Positions 46,589-56,957 of a stretch of 64,000 nt of DNA are shown in pieces. A program made the position numbers and the translations under genes. The number at the start of each line of letters is the position of its first letter. Position 1 is the stretch's first letter. Below the pieces are notes generated by a model. The model did not search any database, had not been told where the DNA came from, and worked only from the letters and a program-made list of their open reading frames with translations. Origin of the DNA: Pseudoalteromonas sp. S16_S37 (GTDB taxonomy: Bacteria; Pseudomonadota; Gammaproteobacteria; Enterobacterales; Alteromonadaceae); the NCBI RefSeq assembly GCF_014694405.1, contig NZ_JAAUWV010000007.1, positions 1-64,000 of the forward strand. The letters are read 5' to 3'.

Positions 46589-47812
46589 TTAATGTTTTTT
46601 AAGTAACTTTCTTGCATCAGTTAAATGAGAATCTAGCCTGGCCAATTGCTCTTTTTTGGCTGTTTGTTCACCAGCCATTATAGCGCTTTTACTTAAATGT
46701 GAAAGCACTTGCTTTGTAAGGATAATATCAGGCTCAATGCCTACTCCCTCTATTGAGCGCCCAGAAGGCGTATAATAGCGTGCGGTCGTTAGTTTCAAAG
46801 CCGTAGTACCATTGCCAATCGGGATAAGCGATTGCACAGAGCCTTTGCCAAAAGAAGGCGTACCCACAACCAAAGCTCGTTGGTTATCTTGTAAAGCACC
46901 CGCAAGTATTTCGGCCGCAGAGGCGGAGTTTTCATTGATCATAATAACCACTGGAGCACCGTTGAGGATATCGCCTTGCTGGGCACTGAAGTGTTGATTT
47001 GCATCATAAAACCGTCCTTGTGTTGATACGATAGTACCTGCATCTAAAAATAGATCCGATATAGCGACAGCGCTGGTGAGCGTGCCACCAGGGTTATCTC
47101 GTAAATCAATGATTAAACCCGCAAGTGGCTCGCCATTTTCCAAGCGAAGCTTATTAAGGTGTCTGGCAACATCGTGATAGCTGTTGTTATTGAAGCCATT
47201 TAATGACAAGTAGCCATTACCATTGTGTAGCAATAAGCTTGTTACGCTTTCTAAGTTAATTTCTTGGCGGCGAAGTGCCAGTGTGAGTTGTTGTGTTTTA
47301 CGTTCGACCGTAACGTGAATAATTGAAAACTCAGCCTTTTGAAGCAATTTAGAGACATAAGCAATGTCTTTGTCAGTCACGTCTTGATTGTTGATAGACA
47401 CGAGTTTATCGCCACCTTCAATACCTGCTATATCAGCGGGAGAGCCCGGCAGCGTATTAACGATAACCACACGGTTGGCGATTTCTTCAACTTCGATACC
47501 AATACCGGTATAACGTCCATTTGCGGCACTAAAAATGGCTTCAAGCTCGGTTTCTGAAAGATATTTTGAGTATGGATCCAATTGCGATAAAAGTTGTTCA
47601 AAATTACTTTTGTCAACATGACTTAGTGGCAAATCTTCAACATAATAGGCATGGAGATGGAACAGGATTTCTTCCACTTGCTCTTGGGTAAAGCGTTGCT
47701 TTGCAAACGTACTTGGGGTGATGAAAGTTAGGCAAAGTAACACGCTAAAGAGTAGTGCCCAACCATGATATGTACGAGTGAAAGCATATTTAATGCGATT
47801 TACTATGTTCAT
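46589..47812 (-). CDS. C-terminal processing peptidase (S41)
   Basis: A 407-residue periplasmic serine protease. A signal/anchor segment (about 18-37) precedes a PDZ domain (about 95-165, RYTGIGIEVEEIANRVVIVN) and the S41 catalytic domain with the Ser in NENSASAAEILAGAL and the Lys in PSFGKGSVQSL. It is shorter than Prc. The ATG at 47812 was preferred; the frame opens nine codons earlier. Next to envC it is likely to trim murein-related proteins. Confidence 0.9.
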   Translation of the reverse strand: MNIVNRIKYAFTRTYHGWALLFSVLLCLTFITPSTFAKQRFTQEQVEEILFHLHAYYVEDLPLSHVDKSNFEQLLSQLDPYSKYLSETELEAIFSAANGRYTGIGIEVEEIANRVVIVNTLPGSPADIAGIEGGDKLVSINNQDVTDKDIAYVSKLLQKAEFSIIHVTVERKTQQLTLALRRQEINLESVTSLLLHNGNGYLSLNGFNNNSYHDVARHLNKLRLENGEPLAGLIIDLRDNPGGTLTSAVAISDLFLDAGTIVSTQGRFYDANQHFSAQQGDILNGAPVVIMINENSASAAEILAGALQDNQRALVVGTPSFGKGSVQSLIPIGNGTTALKLTTARYYTPSGRSIEGVGIEPDIILTKQVLSHLSKSAIMAGEQTAKKEQLARLDSHLTDARKLLKKH

Positions 47813-47850
47813 GTGCTGCTCCAAGTGTTGGTGCAGCACGGGTTATTCAA

Positions 47851-48984
47851 TTAACTTGCTTTACACCATTTTACCGGGTCGACAGCGCTCCCTTTATGCC
47901 GTATTTCGAAGTATAGACCAGATCGAATTTGTCCGCCGCTTTGGCCAACCAAAGCAATTGTTTCACCGGTATTGACTAAATCACCAACATCTTTGAGTAA
48001 AGTTTGAGTATGTCCATATAAGCTCATAAAGCCTTCGCCATGATCGACAACCATGACCCAGCCAAATCCGTTGAGCCAGTCGGCATACACCACTTGTCCT
48101 TGCTTAATACTATTCACAGGCGTACCTGCTTGCGCTTGAATAACCACGCCTTTCCAGCTCATACCAGCATGTTTACTTTGTCCAAAGCGGTGACGTAACC
48201 GTCCTTTGCTTGGCCACTGCAGCTTACCTTTATTCTGTGCTAAACCCTCTAGCACCACTTCCTCTGGTTGTTGGATTTTGGCAAGCTCTTCAAGTGTTGC
48301 AATCAAGGTTTGCTCATTCTCTTTTAAGTAGTCGATAGCTTGCGCGGTTTGTTGTAAAGCGGCATTTAGCTCTTGCAGATGTGTTTGACGTTCTTCTTGG
48401 CGTGCAATAAGCGCTGCTTGACGTTGTTGTTGCTGCTGTTTAAGTGCGGCTAGTTGCTCTTGTTTGCGTTTAAGTTGTTGCTGATTTTCAGCAAGCTCAG
48501 AGAAAATCTGTTTTAGCTCTTCTAACTGGTTTATTCTGGCTTTGTTGAAATAGTCATAATAGCTAATGGTACGTTCTAAAGTTGCGCTTTGTTCTTGGTT
48601 TAAAAGCATCTTTGAGTAGTCATGACTACCAGTCATATAGGCGCTTTTAAGTTGCGATGCGAGCAGCTTTTGTAAACGTTGTTTTTTGCTTTCGAGACTT
48701 TTCGCCTCGCTTTGCAGGGTATATTGCTGTTGCTGATTTTCAGCAATACCGCGCTCAGTAAGTGACAATGCCTTGGCATTTTTAGCAATGTCTAACTCTT
48801 GAGCTTTTAGTTTGGTGCGCAGCGCCTCGATATTACTACGCTGCTGCTGGTAGTTTTTTTGGCTCTTTTTGAGCTCTTGTTGTACTTCAGTTAAATCTTG
48901 CTTGGTGCGAGATTCATTGGCGATAACCGAAGTCACCGCCAATGAAATGCCAAGTGCAAATAACTTACCGGGCAAGTTAAGCAT
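47851..48984 (-). CDS. envC: Murein hydrolase activator EnvC
   Basis: A 377-residue periplasmic protein that activates AmiA/AmiB amidases at the septum. A signal peptide (1-22) is followed by a long Gln-rich coiled coil (about 25-240) and a C-terminal LytM-like domain (about 258-375). The catalytic metal ligands are degenerate (HAGMSWKG, YFEIRHKG), as in E. coli EnvC. It follows gpmI after two bases. Confidence 0.94.
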   Translation of the reverse strand: MLNLPGKLFALGISLAVTSVIANESRTKQDLTEVQQELKKSQKNYQQQRSNIEALRTKLKAQELDIAKNAKALSLTERGIAENQQQQYTLQSEAKSLESKKQRLQKLLASQLKSAYMTGSHDYSKMLLNQEQSATLERTISYYDYFNKARINQLEELKQIFSELAENQQQLKRKQEQLAALKQQQQQRQAALIARQEERQTHLQELNAALQQTAQAIDYLKENEQTLIATLEELAKIQQPEEVVLEGLAQNKGKLQWPSKGRLRHRFGQSKHAGMSWKGVVIQAQAGTPVNSIKQGQVVYADWLNGFGWVMVVDHGEGFMSLYGHTQTLLKDVGDLVNTGETIALVGQSGGQIRSGLYFEIRHKGSAVDPVKWCKAS

Positions 48985-48986
48985 GG

Positions 48987-50531
48987 TTATTTCAAGGTCA
49001 TGATCGGTGTGCCAGTCATCTCACTTGGTTGTTCCATACCAAGTAAGTGCAGCATAGTCGGTGCAACGTCACTTAGTGTTTTCCCATCGTGTGGTAGGGC
49101 ATCTCGACCAACATAAATAAATGGCACGGGCTCTGACGTGTGTGCCGTGTGGGCTTGGCCTGTTTTAGCATTAGTCATCTGCTCAGCGTTACCATGATCT
49201 GCTGTGATAATGGCTTCGCCGCCAACTTGCCCAAGCGCCTCAACAACTCGACCGATACACTTATCCACCGCTTCACACGCCTTTACTGCAGCACTGAATA
49301 CACCAGAATGACCCACCATATCACCATTTGGATAATTACAGATAATGACATCGTATTGGCCACTGTGAATTGCTTCTACCAGTTTATCAGTGAGTAGCTC
49401 CGAGTTCATTTCTGGTTGAAGATCGTATGTAGCAACCTGTGGCGAAGGGATCAGCTCGCGTTTTTCGCCCTCAAATTCATCTTCTCTGCCACCACTGAAG
49501 AAAAACGTAACGTGTGCATATTTTTCTGTTTCAGAGATGCGCAGCTGCGTTTTGTTGTGCTTTGCTAGCCACTCACCGAGCACGTTAGTTAGCGCTTCAG
49601 GTGCGAATGCCACTGGTGCATCGATGTCGGCGGCATACTCTGTCATCATCACAAAGGCACTTAGCTTAGGCGAGACTTGTTTGGTAAAACCATTGAACTG
49701 TTTGTCGACAAAGGTACGTGTCATTTGACGCGCTCTATCGGCTCTAAAGTTCATAAATATTAATGTATCGCCATCATTAATCGTTGCCGCTTCGCAGCCT
49801 TGCGGTTGAATCACGCTTGCTTTGACAAATTCATCATTTTCGTCACGATCATATGCTGCGTTAAGTGCTGTTACACCATCTTCATACGTATACTGAGCTT
49901 GCGCGCTTACCATTAGGTTGTAAGCGGCTTCTATGCGCTCCCAACGGTTGTCTCTGTCCATCGCATAATAACGACCAATTATAGAAGCAAGGCGACCACA
50001 TTTTAGCTCTGAAAATAGTTTTTCAACTCGCTCAATCGAGGCCAAAGCACTGCGTGGCGGCGTATCTCGGCCATCTAAAAAGGCGTGAAAATAAACTGCC
50101 TTTGCGCCGCGACTAGCCGCAAGCTGTATGCCTGCAATGATATGATCTTCATGGCTATGCACACCACCTGGACTTAAAAGCCCCATTAAATGCACAGCTT
50201 TACCTGCTTGAACCGCTTTATCAATGCTATCAACTAATACTGGGTTGTGGGCAAATTCACCATCCGCAATTGCTTTGGTGATGCGAGTGAAATCTTGATA
50301 AACGATACGGCCAGCGCCTAAGTTAACGTGTCCCACTTCCGAGTTACCCATTTGACCATCAGGCAGGCCCACATCTAGTCCAGAACCTGAGATCAATGTG
50401 TGAGGTTTGGTTTGCCATAAATGGTCTAGCACAGGGGTGTTGGCTGCTAAAATAGCATTGCTTTCGCTTTCTTCTCGATAACCCCAACCGTCTAAAATCA
50501 TTAGAACAAGTGGTTTTTTTTGTGCAGTCAT
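48987..50531 (-). CDS. gpmI: 2,3-bisphosphoglycerate-independent phosphoglycerate mutase
   Basis: Interconverts 3- and 2-phosphoglycerate using two manganese ions. The 514 residues show [18 protein letters not shown], the phospho-Ser loop [30 protein letters not shown] and the metal-binding [11 protein letters not shown]. The ATG at 50531 follows AAAGGAG and gives the usual length. Order gpmI-envC-yibQ is conserved. Confidence 0.96.
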   Translation of the reverse strand: MTAQKKPLVLMILDGWGYREESESNAILAANTPVLDHLWQTKPHTLISGSGLDVGLPDGQMGNSEVGHVNLGAGRIVYQDFTRITKAIADGEFAHNPVLVDSIDKAVQAGKAVHLMGLLSPGGVHSHEDHIIAGIQLAASRGAKAVYFHAFLDGRDTPPRSALASIERVEKLFSELKCGRLASIIGRYYAMDRDNRWERIEAAYNLMVSAQAQYTYEDGVTALNAAYDRDENDEFVKASVIQPQGCEAATINDGDTLIFMNFRADRARQMTRTFVDKQFNGFTKQVSPKLSAFVMMTEYAADIDAPVAFAPEALTNVLGEWLAKHNKTQLRISETEKYAHVTFFFSGGREDEFEGEKRELIPSPQVATYDLQPEMNSELLTDKLVEAIHSGQYDVIICNYPNGDMVGHSGVFSAAVKACEAVDKCIGRVVEALGQVGGEAIITADHGNAEQMTNAKTGQAHTAHTSEPVPFIYVGRDALPHDGKTLSDVAPTMLHLLGMEQPSEMTGTPIMTLK

Positions 50532-50648
50532 TTGGGCTCCTTTAGAACTAATCTTTTCACTTGTGTCAGGTGGAAAAGTTGACACATCAGCGCGACATAA
50601 CGATTGCGCCTAGCATACCTTGTTCTGCGTAAAAATTCAGCCCCGTTG

Positions 50649-50725
50649 CTATGATTTATCCTCATCATAGATAACTTTAAAGCCCTTTCACTGGGGATAT
50701 GTGTATTAGGTACAGACAAAGGGCT
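50649..50725. repeat. Inverted repeats between gpmI and the rhodanese gene
   Basis: The 296-base divergent region holds two inverted repeats: CTATGAT (50649-50655) / ATCATAG (50664-50670) and AGCCCTTT (50681-50688) / AAAGGGCT (50718-50725). They may be operators or RNA hairpins. I see no gene between 50532 and 50827. Confidence 0.35.
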
Positions 50726-50827
50726 ATACCCAAAGGAACGCAAAATGTATACTTCGGAGCTACTCATTATTACGGGTGTGTGAGTTTAACTAAAATCGCA
50801 CATTTAGAAAGTTAAGTTGGAAGGTGC

Positions 50828-51259
50828 ATGGAACAATACATCGAGTTTATAGGCAATAACGCGATTTTAAGCGTTATTTGGTTGGCTCTTGTCGTTATGA
50901 TAGTGGCAAGCTGGTTTAAAAGTAAGTTTTCAGCCATCGTGCAGGTGAACCCTCAACAGTTAACTTTATTGGTCAACCGTGAGGAAGGTCAAGTTGTCGA
51001 TATTCGCTCATTAAAAGAGTTTAACGCTGGCAGGATCGCAGGTGCAATACAGCTAAGTGCCGAAAAAGCAAAACAAAGTGACTTTGCAGGGCTTGAAAAG
51101 CACAAAAGCAAACCCATTATACTGGTGTGTACTACAGGTATGACGGCCTCGGGTATTGCAAACACAATGCATAAAGCAGGCTTTGAGCATGTTTACGTGC
51201 TTAACGGTGGTATGGGCGCATGGCAAAGTGCCGGACTGCCAACTACAACAGGAAAGTAA
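50828..51259 (+). CDS. Rhodanese-like protein, YibN type
   Basis: A 143-residue protein with an N-terminal membrane anchor (about 13-29) and a rhodanese domain. The active-site Cys is in ILVCTTGMTASG near residue 100, and VVDIRSLKEFNAGRIAGA marks the fold. It sits upstream of grxC and secB, as YibN does in E. coli. Its sulfur substrate is not known. Confidence 0.9.
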   Translation: MEQYIEFIGNNAILSVIWLALVVMIVASWFKSKFSAIVQVNPQQLTLLVNREEGQVVDIRSLKEFNAGRIAGAIQLSAEKAKQSDFAGLEKHKSKPIILVCTTGMTASGIANTMHKAGFEHVYVLNGGMGAWQSAGLPTTTGK

Positions 51260-51270
51260 CGGGAGTCTTT

Positions 51271-51528
51271 ATGGCTGAAGTTGTGATTTACACGAAAGAT
51301 TATTGTCCTTTTTGTCACCGAGCTAAGGCGCTGCTAGATGCAAAAGGTGTAACATACACCGAGTATGATATAGGTAAGCAACCTGAGCTACGCGAGCAAA
51401 TGATAGAAAAAGCCAATGGTGGTTACACAGTGCCACAAATTTTTATCAATGATAATCACATTGGTGGCTGTGACGATATGATGGCTATCGAAGCAAACGG
51501 CGAATTAAACGCTTTGCTAAACTTGTAA
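51271..51528 (+). CDS. grxC: Glutaredoxin 3
   Basis: An 85-residue glutaredoxin with the CPFC active site (DYCPFCHRAKALL, residues 11-14), the TVPQIFI cis-Pro segment and GGCDDM. The ATG at 51271 follows GGGAG and gives the family length; the frame is open into the preceding gene. It reduces disulfides with glutathione. Confidence 0.96.
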   Translation: MAEVVIYTKDYCPFCHRAKALLDAKGVTYTEYDIGKQPELREQMIEKANGGYTVPQIFINDNHIGGCDDMMAIEANGELNALLNL

Positions 51529-51565
51529 GAAAATTTAATAAAATTCAAAGAATCTAGGAACACTC

Positions 51566-52051
51566 ATGACAGATCAAAACCAAAATGCGGCAGCAGAACA
51601 ACAACAAGAAGCACATTTTAATATTCAACGCATCTACACTAAAGATGTTTCATTCGAAACACCAAATTCTCCAGCGATCTTCCAAAAAGAGTGGGCTCCT
51701 GAAATTAAGCTAGACATGGACACGCGTTCAGAAAAGCTAGATAACAATGTGTTTGAGGTTGTATTGTCGTTGACTGTAACTGCGAACATTGGCGAAGAGA
51801 CTGCATTTTTATGTGAAATTCAACAAGCAGGTATTTTCTCAATTGCTGATCTTGAAGAAATACAAATGGCGCATATGTTAGGCGCATTTTGCCCGAACAT
51901 CCTGTTCCCATATGCTCGCGAAGCCGTTGCTAGCCTAGTGAACCGTGGTACTTTCCCACAATTAAACCTAGCACCAGTAAACTTTGATGCGCTATTTGCT
52001 CAGTACATGCAGCAAAGAGCAGCGCAAGCAGAGCAAACTGCTGACGCATAA
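51566..52051 (+). CDS. secB: Protein-export chaperone SecB
   Basis: A 161-residue tetrameric chaperone that keeps secretory proteins unfolded and hands them to SecA. Family motifs are [29 protein letters not shown] and [32 protein letters not shown]. Tail ends are polar and Gln/Ala-rich. Order grxC-secB-gpsA is conserved. Confidence 0.97.
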   Translation: MTDQNQNAAAEQQQEAHFNIQRIYTKDVSFETPNSPAIFQKEWAPEIKLDMDTRSEKLDNNVFEVVLSLTVTANIGEETAFLCEIQQAGIFSIADLEEIQMAHMLGAFCPNILFPYAREAVASLVNRGTFPQLNLAPVNFDALFAQYMQQRAAQAEQTADA

Positions 52052-52054
52052 GCG

Positions 52055-53062
52055 ATGAGTTCAGTTCAGTCAGCTGTAACTGTACTAGGGGCGGGGTCTT
52101 ATGGCACCGCCCTTGCTATTTGTTTTGCCCGAAACGGTCACAAAGTGACACTGTGGGGGCGAAATGAGAAAGACGTTGCGACGCTTGCAGCTGAGCGAAA
52201 AAACCAACGTTATCTTCCCGATTGCCCTTTCCCTGATTCTTTAGCGCTAGAAAGTGATTTGAAAAAAGCGGTTGAGGCCAGCGAAATAGTGCTGTTGGTA
52301 GTGCCAAGTCATGCCTTTGCTGACACTTTAGCCAAGGTGCGTGATAACTTATTACCTAACGCAAGAGTTGCTTGGGCAACCAAGGGGTTAGAGCCAGATA
52401 CAGGGCGTTTGCTGCAAGAAGTCGCACTACAGCAACTGGGTGATAAAGTGCCATTGGCTGTATTATCAGGACCGACGTTTGCCAAAGAGATGGCTGCGGG
52501 ATTACCTACAGCAATTTCTGTGGCTGCAACTGATAGTGCATTTGCAGGCGAATTAGCGAAGTTACTGCACTGTGGTCGCTCGTTTCGAGTTTATAACAAT
52601 GACGATTTTATCGGTATTCAACTCGGTGGAGCGGTTAAAAATGTCATTGCCATCGGTGCGGGTATGTCGGATGGCTTTGGTTTTGGTGCCAACGCGCGAA
52701 CGGCATTAATCACGCGCGGTTTGGCCGAGCTTTGTCGTTTAGGTAAAGCACTAGGCGCTCGCTCTGAAACGTTCATGGGAATGGCTGGCTTAGGTGATTT
52801 AATTCTCACGTGTACCGACAATCAATCGCGCAACCGTCGTTTCGGTTTGGCATTAGGTGAAGGCCAATCTGTGGACGATGCGATGCAAAGTATCGGTCAG
52901 GTGGTTGAGGGTTACCGCAATACCAAAGAAGTGTATTTACTGGCGCAAAGAAGTGGTATTGAAATGCCAATTACCGAGCAAATTTATCAAGTTTTATATC
53001 AGCAAAAAGATGTAAAAGAAGCCGCTATGGCACTACTTGGTAGAGAGCAAAAAGCGGAGTGA
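52055..53062 (+). CDS. gpsA: Glycerol-3-phosphate dehydrogenase (NAD(P)+)
   Basis: Reduces dihydroxyacetone phosphate to glycerol 3-phosphate for phospholipids. The 335 residues open with the Rossmann motif [12 protein letters not shown] and contain [16 protein letters not shown], the catalytic-Lys region [14 protein letters not shown] and [20 protein letters not shown]. It starts three bases after the secB stop. Confidence 0.97.
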   Translation: MSSVQSAVTVLGAGSYGTALAICFARNGHKVTLWGRNEKDVATLAAERKNQRYLPDCPFPDSLALESDLKKAVEASEIVLLVVPSHAFADTLAKVRDNLLPNARVAWATKGLEPDTGRLLQEVALQQLGDKVPLAVLSGPTFAKEMAAGLPTAISVAATDSAFAGELAKLLHCGRSFRVYNNDDFIGIQLGGAVKNVIAIGAGMSDGFGFGANARTALITRGLAELCRLGKALGARSETFMGMAGLGDLILTCTDNQSRNRRFGLALGEGQSVDDAMQSIGQVVEGYRNTKEVYLLAQRSGIEMPITEQIYQVLYQQKDVKEAAMALLGREQKAE

Positions 53063-53082
53063 TCCGCTTTTTGTTAGCCATT

Positions 53083-53547
53083 TTACACTGCGTTGGCAAA
53101 GTCTAGTTGACGCCAAGACTCGTAAACAAATACTGCAACAGCGTTGGATAAATTCATACTTCGACTATCTGCACGCATTGGTATGCGAAGACGCTGCTCT
53201 TCAGGCAATGAAAAAATAATATCTTCAGGTAAGCCTCTCGTTTCTGGACCAAATAGCAGGCAATCTCCAGCTTGATATTGAGGTTGATGATGATACTTCT
53301 TACCCTTTGTTGTACAAGCAAATACGCGCTTAGGTTGGCAATCTTTTAGGTAATCTTCGAATGAAGCGTGGCGCGTTACATGGCTAAATTCATGATAATC
53401 TAGCCCAGCACGCTTAACACGCTTGTCATCCCAATCAAAACCAAGTGGCTCAATAAGATGAAGGGCATAACCCGTATTTGCGCACAAGCGAATGATATTC
53501 CCAGTATTGGGTGGAATTTCAGGTTGGTAAAGCACGATATCTAACAT
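53083..53547 (-). CDS. trmL: tRNA (cytidine(34)-2'-O)-methyltransferase TrmL
   Basis: A SPOUT-class enzyme that methylates the wobble base of tRNA-Leu. The 154 residues begin [20 protein letters not shown], with RLCANTG, the knotted SAM site [14 protein letters not shown] and [17 protein letters not shown]. The ATG at 53547 follows GAGG by five bases. It is convergent to gpsA; E. coli has cysE between the two, which is absent here. Confidence 0.95.
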   Translation of the reverse strand: MLDIVLYQPEIPPNTGNIIRLCANTGYALHLIEPLGFDWDDKRVKRAGLDYHEFSHVTRHASFEDYLKDCQPKRVFACTTKGKKYHHQPQYQAGDCLLFGPETRGLPEDIIFSLPEEQRLRIPMRADSRSMNLSNAVAVFVYESWRQLDFANAV

Positions 53548-53716
53548 AATCACCTCGAAAAGTTCATTGCGCTTAGTATAACGAAATGACAGCGCATTGG
53601 GTAAGCTTTAGCGGCGGCTTTTCGCCTTTTATGTCATCAATATTTCACTTCCCTTGCATAGACTGTAAACTGTTGAAATGAGTTGTCTTTAATCGAACCA
53701 TAGAGGTTTTTGGTCA

Positions 53717-54631
53717 ATGAAAGAAAATGTAAAGCCAAGTTATGAGCTTTTAGTTCGCTTTGCCAGTGTGTTCACCATGTTGATGGTGAGCTTAATGATC
53801 ATCACTAAATGCTGGGCTTGGCTATCATCTGGCAGTGCCTCCATGTTGGGATCATTGACCGACTCGTTGCTTGATATCAGTGCCTCCATGATGAGCTTTT
53901 TGGTGTTGAGTTATGCTCTGCGCCCCGCTGATGATGACCATCGCTTTGGGCATGGCAAGGCCGAAGCCTTAGCCGGCTTGGGGCAAGCCGCTTTTATCGC
54001 AGGCTCAGCCTGCTTACTTGCCTTTCATGCGATTGAACGTTTAATTAACCCCGTTGCTTTAAAACATTCACTGCTTGGTGTGTGGGTAAGCTTATTTGCG
54101 ATTGTGTGTACTTTGTTAGTTGTAGCTGTGCAATATCAAGTTGTTAAGCGGACACAATCTATTGCTGTAAAGGCCGACTCGTTACACTACAAAGGCGATG
54201 TGTTATTAAATATGGCAGTATTGCTCGCCATTTTGCTGTCGTATCACGGTGTTCTATACGCTGATCCTATCTTTGCCATTGGTGTTGCAGGGTATTTACT
54301 TTACAACTGCTGGGATATAGCGAAACAAAGTGCCGCACATTTGATGGACCGAGAGCTACCTGATGAAGAAAAGGCTGAAATCATTATGCTTGCGTCAAGT
54401 CATGATAGTGTATACGGCGTACATGATTTGCGTACTCGGCAAAGTGGTAAAATTAAGTTTATTCAGCTTCATTTAGAGCTTGATGATGACATGCCGTTAA
54501 TGCGCGCGCACGCGGTGACTGATGAAGTGGTGGAAATGATCCAGCAGTCTTTTGAAGGCGAGCTAGATATTTTAATTCATCAAGACCCAGTTTCTTTGGT
54601 GGTTAATCCTAAGCTATCACAAAATAGATAA
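53717..54631 (+). CDS. fieF: Cation efflux protein FieF
   Basis: A 304-residue cation-diffusion-facilitator with six membrane segments (within about 10-205) and a C-terminal cytoplasmic domain. Metal ligands are in LLDISASMM and DDHRFGHGKAEALAGL (the HD/DH motif), with a further pair in DSLHYKGDVLLN. It exports zinc, iron or similar divalent ions by proton exchange. Its last 52 bases overlap the convergent hydrolase gene. In E. coli fieF lies next to cpxP, and here the cpx genes are close. Confidence 0.94.
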   Translation: MKENVKPSYELLVRFASVFTMLMVSLMIITKCWAWLSSGSASMLGSLTDSLLDISASMMSFLVLSYALRPADDDHRFGHGKAEALAGLGQAAFIAGSACLLAFHAIERLINPVALKHSLLGVWVSLFAIVCTLLVVAVQYQVVKRTQSIAVKADSLHYKGDVLLNMAVLLAILLSYHGVLYADPIFAIGVAGYLLYNCWDIAKQSAAHLMDRELPDEEKAEIIMLASSHDSVYGVHDLRTRQSGKIKFIQLHLELDDDMPLMRAHAVTDEVVEMIQQSFEGELDILIHQDPVSLVVNPKLSQNR

Positions 54632-55548
54632 AACTCATTGAGCACAGTTTGTCGAATATCATCTGTCTCACACAACAGTTCGTGTTTGGCGCCGGCAATG
54701 GTTTTTAACTGTGCATTTGGGTGTGTCTGTGCAAATAGAGCGTGTGCACGATTGTCGACTACTTCGTCTTGCTCAGCGCTAGCAATAAATAATGGTGTTT
54801 GGATAGCTAAATCGGGAATTTTTTCAATAAAGCTAAAGGTTTGATTAAGCCAACCAAAACTGACGCCACCTAAACATAGCTCTGCCTCATTTTGGTATAA
54901 AGTGCGAAACCGTTGATAGCGAATATGGCAATGGGTGAGCTGGTTTTCTGCAAATGGCACTGGCAGGTAATTACTCTGACCAATCGCGTAGTGCTTAGCC
55001 AGTCCCAACCAACAGCCTATCTTTGCTACCCATTTGGCAAGCTGATAGGGTGTGTTGTGTGTATGAATATCAAACATAGGGGCAGATAGAAAAGCGCCAC
55101 TTATACTATGACAATAGCGCGATAAATAATCGCAGCTAACTGCCGAACCCATTGAGTGAGCAAGAATAAATAATGGACCTATTTGCTGAGGCATCACTAT
55201 TTTTTCGATAAAAGCATTAAGGTCGTCACCATAGTCTGTGAATTTAGCAACATATCCTATCTGAGCATTGCGTGTTAAGCGCTCCGATAGGCCTTGGCCA
55301 ATATGATCATAGGTAAATACCGCAATATTATTTTGGGCCAGTTCCCACAATAACTCTTGATATTTCCATGCAGACTCTATGCGTCCATTGACTAGCACAA
55401 CACTGTACTTGGCTGTTTTGGGAATGTGATAGCTGTAAAATAGTCTCCCACTTGGGGCTTTTAGATAGCCTTGTTCACAGCGTTGCCAGTGCTGCTCGAT
55501 ATCACTATTGTGTTGTGCAAGTTGGGTGCTGTAGCTGTAAAAATTCAT
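54580..55548 (-). CDS. Alpha/beta hydrolase, lysophospholipase-like
   Basis: A 322-residue serine hydrolase of the PldB/monoglyceride-lipase type. The nucleophile elbow is AHSMGS (Ser about 132), an Asp lies near the SAEQDEVVDN loop, and the catalytic His is in GAKHELLCE. It has no signal peptide. The ATG overlaps the cpxA stop by four bases, so it is coupled to the kinase gene, hinting at a membrane-lipid role in envelope stress (inference). Confidence 0.85.
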   Translation of the reverse strand: MNFYSYSTQLAQHNSDIEQHWQRCEQGYLKAPSGRLFYSYHIPKTAKYSVVLVNGRIESAWKYQELLWELAQNNIAVFTYDHIGQGLSERLTRNAQIGYVAKFTDYGDDLNAFIEKIVMPQQIGPLFILAHSMGSAVSCDYLSRYCHSISGAFLSAPMFDIHTHNTPYQLAKWVAKIGCWLGLAKHYAIGQSNYLPVPFAENQLTHCHIRYQRFRTLYQNEAELCLGGVSFGWLNQTFSFIEKIPDLAIQTPLFIASAEQDEVVDNRAHALFAQTHPNAQLKTIAGAKHELLCETDDIRQTVLNEFYLFCDSLGLTTKETGS

Positions 55549-56957
55549 ATGGGTAATGTGATCTTAACCACCAAGCCTTGTGGTTGATTATGTTGAAACG
55601 CTAAATTACCATGGTGCGCGAAAATAGCGCGTTTGGCAATGGCCAAGCCCAAACCAATCCCGCCGCTGTCTCTATTTCTAGATTGGCTGGTACGAAAAAA
55701 AGGTTGGCATAGTTGTGCCAGAGCGTTATCAGAGACCCCCTCGCCATCATCACAGATTGAAATCTCAACAGCCTGTTTTGATACCGAAAATGATAGCTTA
55801 ACGTTATTTTTGGCATATTTTATCGCATTGCGTAGTACGTTTTCGATGGCACTACTCAATAGTGCTCCATCACACATTAAAGTGAGCATAGGCGGCGCGG
55901 CAGAGGTAAGGTTTTTGCCCATTTGCTCAGCTTCAAATTGCGCATCTAACATCACATTGTCTAATAAAGTTGCAAAGCTAACTTGTTGCATATGCAAGCT
56001 ATTTTGACCATGTTCTAAGCGAGATAAAGTGAGAATATCAGCAAGCATTTTATCTAAGCATTGTGCTTCTTTTTCGATGCGAGCTAGGTAGGTGAGTTGC
56101 TGCTCACTGGCATTTTCCTGAGCTAAAGCATTAGCCAGAGTAAGTCGAGTCAGCGGTGAGCGTAATTCATGAGAGACATCGGCGAGTAATTGCTTATGGG
56201 TCATGACACTTTGTTCAAGTTTATCAGCCATATGATTGAAATCATGCATGAGCGTGGTTATTTCATCATTGCGGCGCTTGGGGATATTGACGCGGGCATC
56301 TAGTTGACCCGAAGCAAGTGCTTTGGCACTGCTTCCCAATGAATTGAGCGGTGCAACTAAACGACGACTAAATAACACACTGAGCAAAATAGACGGTAGC
56401 AGTATGGCAAGTGCCTTGAGCCAAAATGGCAGCATTTTTACACGCATCAATAATGGGTTTTCTCGAATAGGTTTAACTTGATAGAGTTGATATTGCTCGT
56501 TGCCTAATCGAATGGGGAATGGACCATAAGCAAAATAGCGCTCAGTTGCGATAAACAAAGGCATATTAGAAGTTTGAAAATGTAGTAAAGATAAATCTAG
56601 ATCCTGCTTGTTTTCTTCAGAGCTAATGCTTTGCTCAATATTTTCATGTGCCAGATACAGCCACTTATGCTGATTAAAACGAGGATGTGCAATGACTTTC
56701 TCTACAGGTTTTTGTTTTTTATTGACCAAACGTTCAATACTATGAGTGAGATGGCTCATGCTATCAAGCAGCTTTCCCCTTAAAGGCTTGGTTTCTAGTT
56801 GCTCGGGTTGTAAGTGGCTCAGTGCAACTAACAGTAACAAAATGCTGATGATAGTGAGCCAAAAAGCCAAAAATGCCTGTAAAAATAATCCAGAGGGTTT
56901 AAATTTGCTCCAATTGCTTTGCTTATTCTCTAAAGCATCATTGTGCCAAAAAGACAT
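55545..56957 (-). CDS. cpxA: Sensor kinase CpxA-like
   Basis: A 470-residue membrane histidine kinase. Two membrane segments (about 25-45 and 175-195) flank a periplasmic sensor region, followed by a HAMP domain, HisKA with LLADVSHELRSPLTRL, and HATPase with CDDGEGVS and GGIGLGLAIAKRA. Partnership with the adjacent CpxR-type regulator and divergent CpxP-like protein supports the Cpx assignment. The ATG at 56957 follows AGAGGAAG and lies inside the last 20 bases of cpxR. Confidence 0.88.
   Translation of the reverse strand: MSFWHNDALENKQSNWSKFKPSGLFLQAFLAFWLTIISILLLLVALSHLQPEQLETKPLRGKLLDSMSHLTHSIERLVNKKQKPVEKVIAHPRFNQHKWLYLAHENIEQSISSEENKQDLDLSLLHFQTSNMPLFIATERYFAYGPFPIRLGNEQYQLYQVKPIRENPLLMRVKMLPFWLKALAILLPSILLSVLFSRRLVAPLNSLGSSAKALASGQLDARVNIPKRRNDEITTLMHDFNHMADKLEQSVMTHKQLLADVSHELRSPLTRLTLANALAQENASEQQLTYLARIEKEAQCLDKMLADILTLSRLEHGQNSLHMQQVSFATLLDNVMLDAQFEAEQMGKNLTSAAPPMLTLMCDGALLSSAIENVLRNAIKYAKNNVKLSFSVSKQAVEISICDDGEGVSDNALAQLCQPFFRTSQSRNRDSGGIGLGLAIAKRAIFAHHGNLAFQHNQPQGLVVKITLPI

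Noticed and set aside
47778-47975. 65-codon forward open frame
   Set aside because: It spans the gap and ends of the protease and envC genes on the other strand and resembles neither a known protein nor a coding pattern.
50528-50767. 79-codon reverse open frame upstream of gpmI
   Set aside because: It overlaps the gpmI start, has Arg-rich unnatural composition and looks like read-through of the intergenic region.
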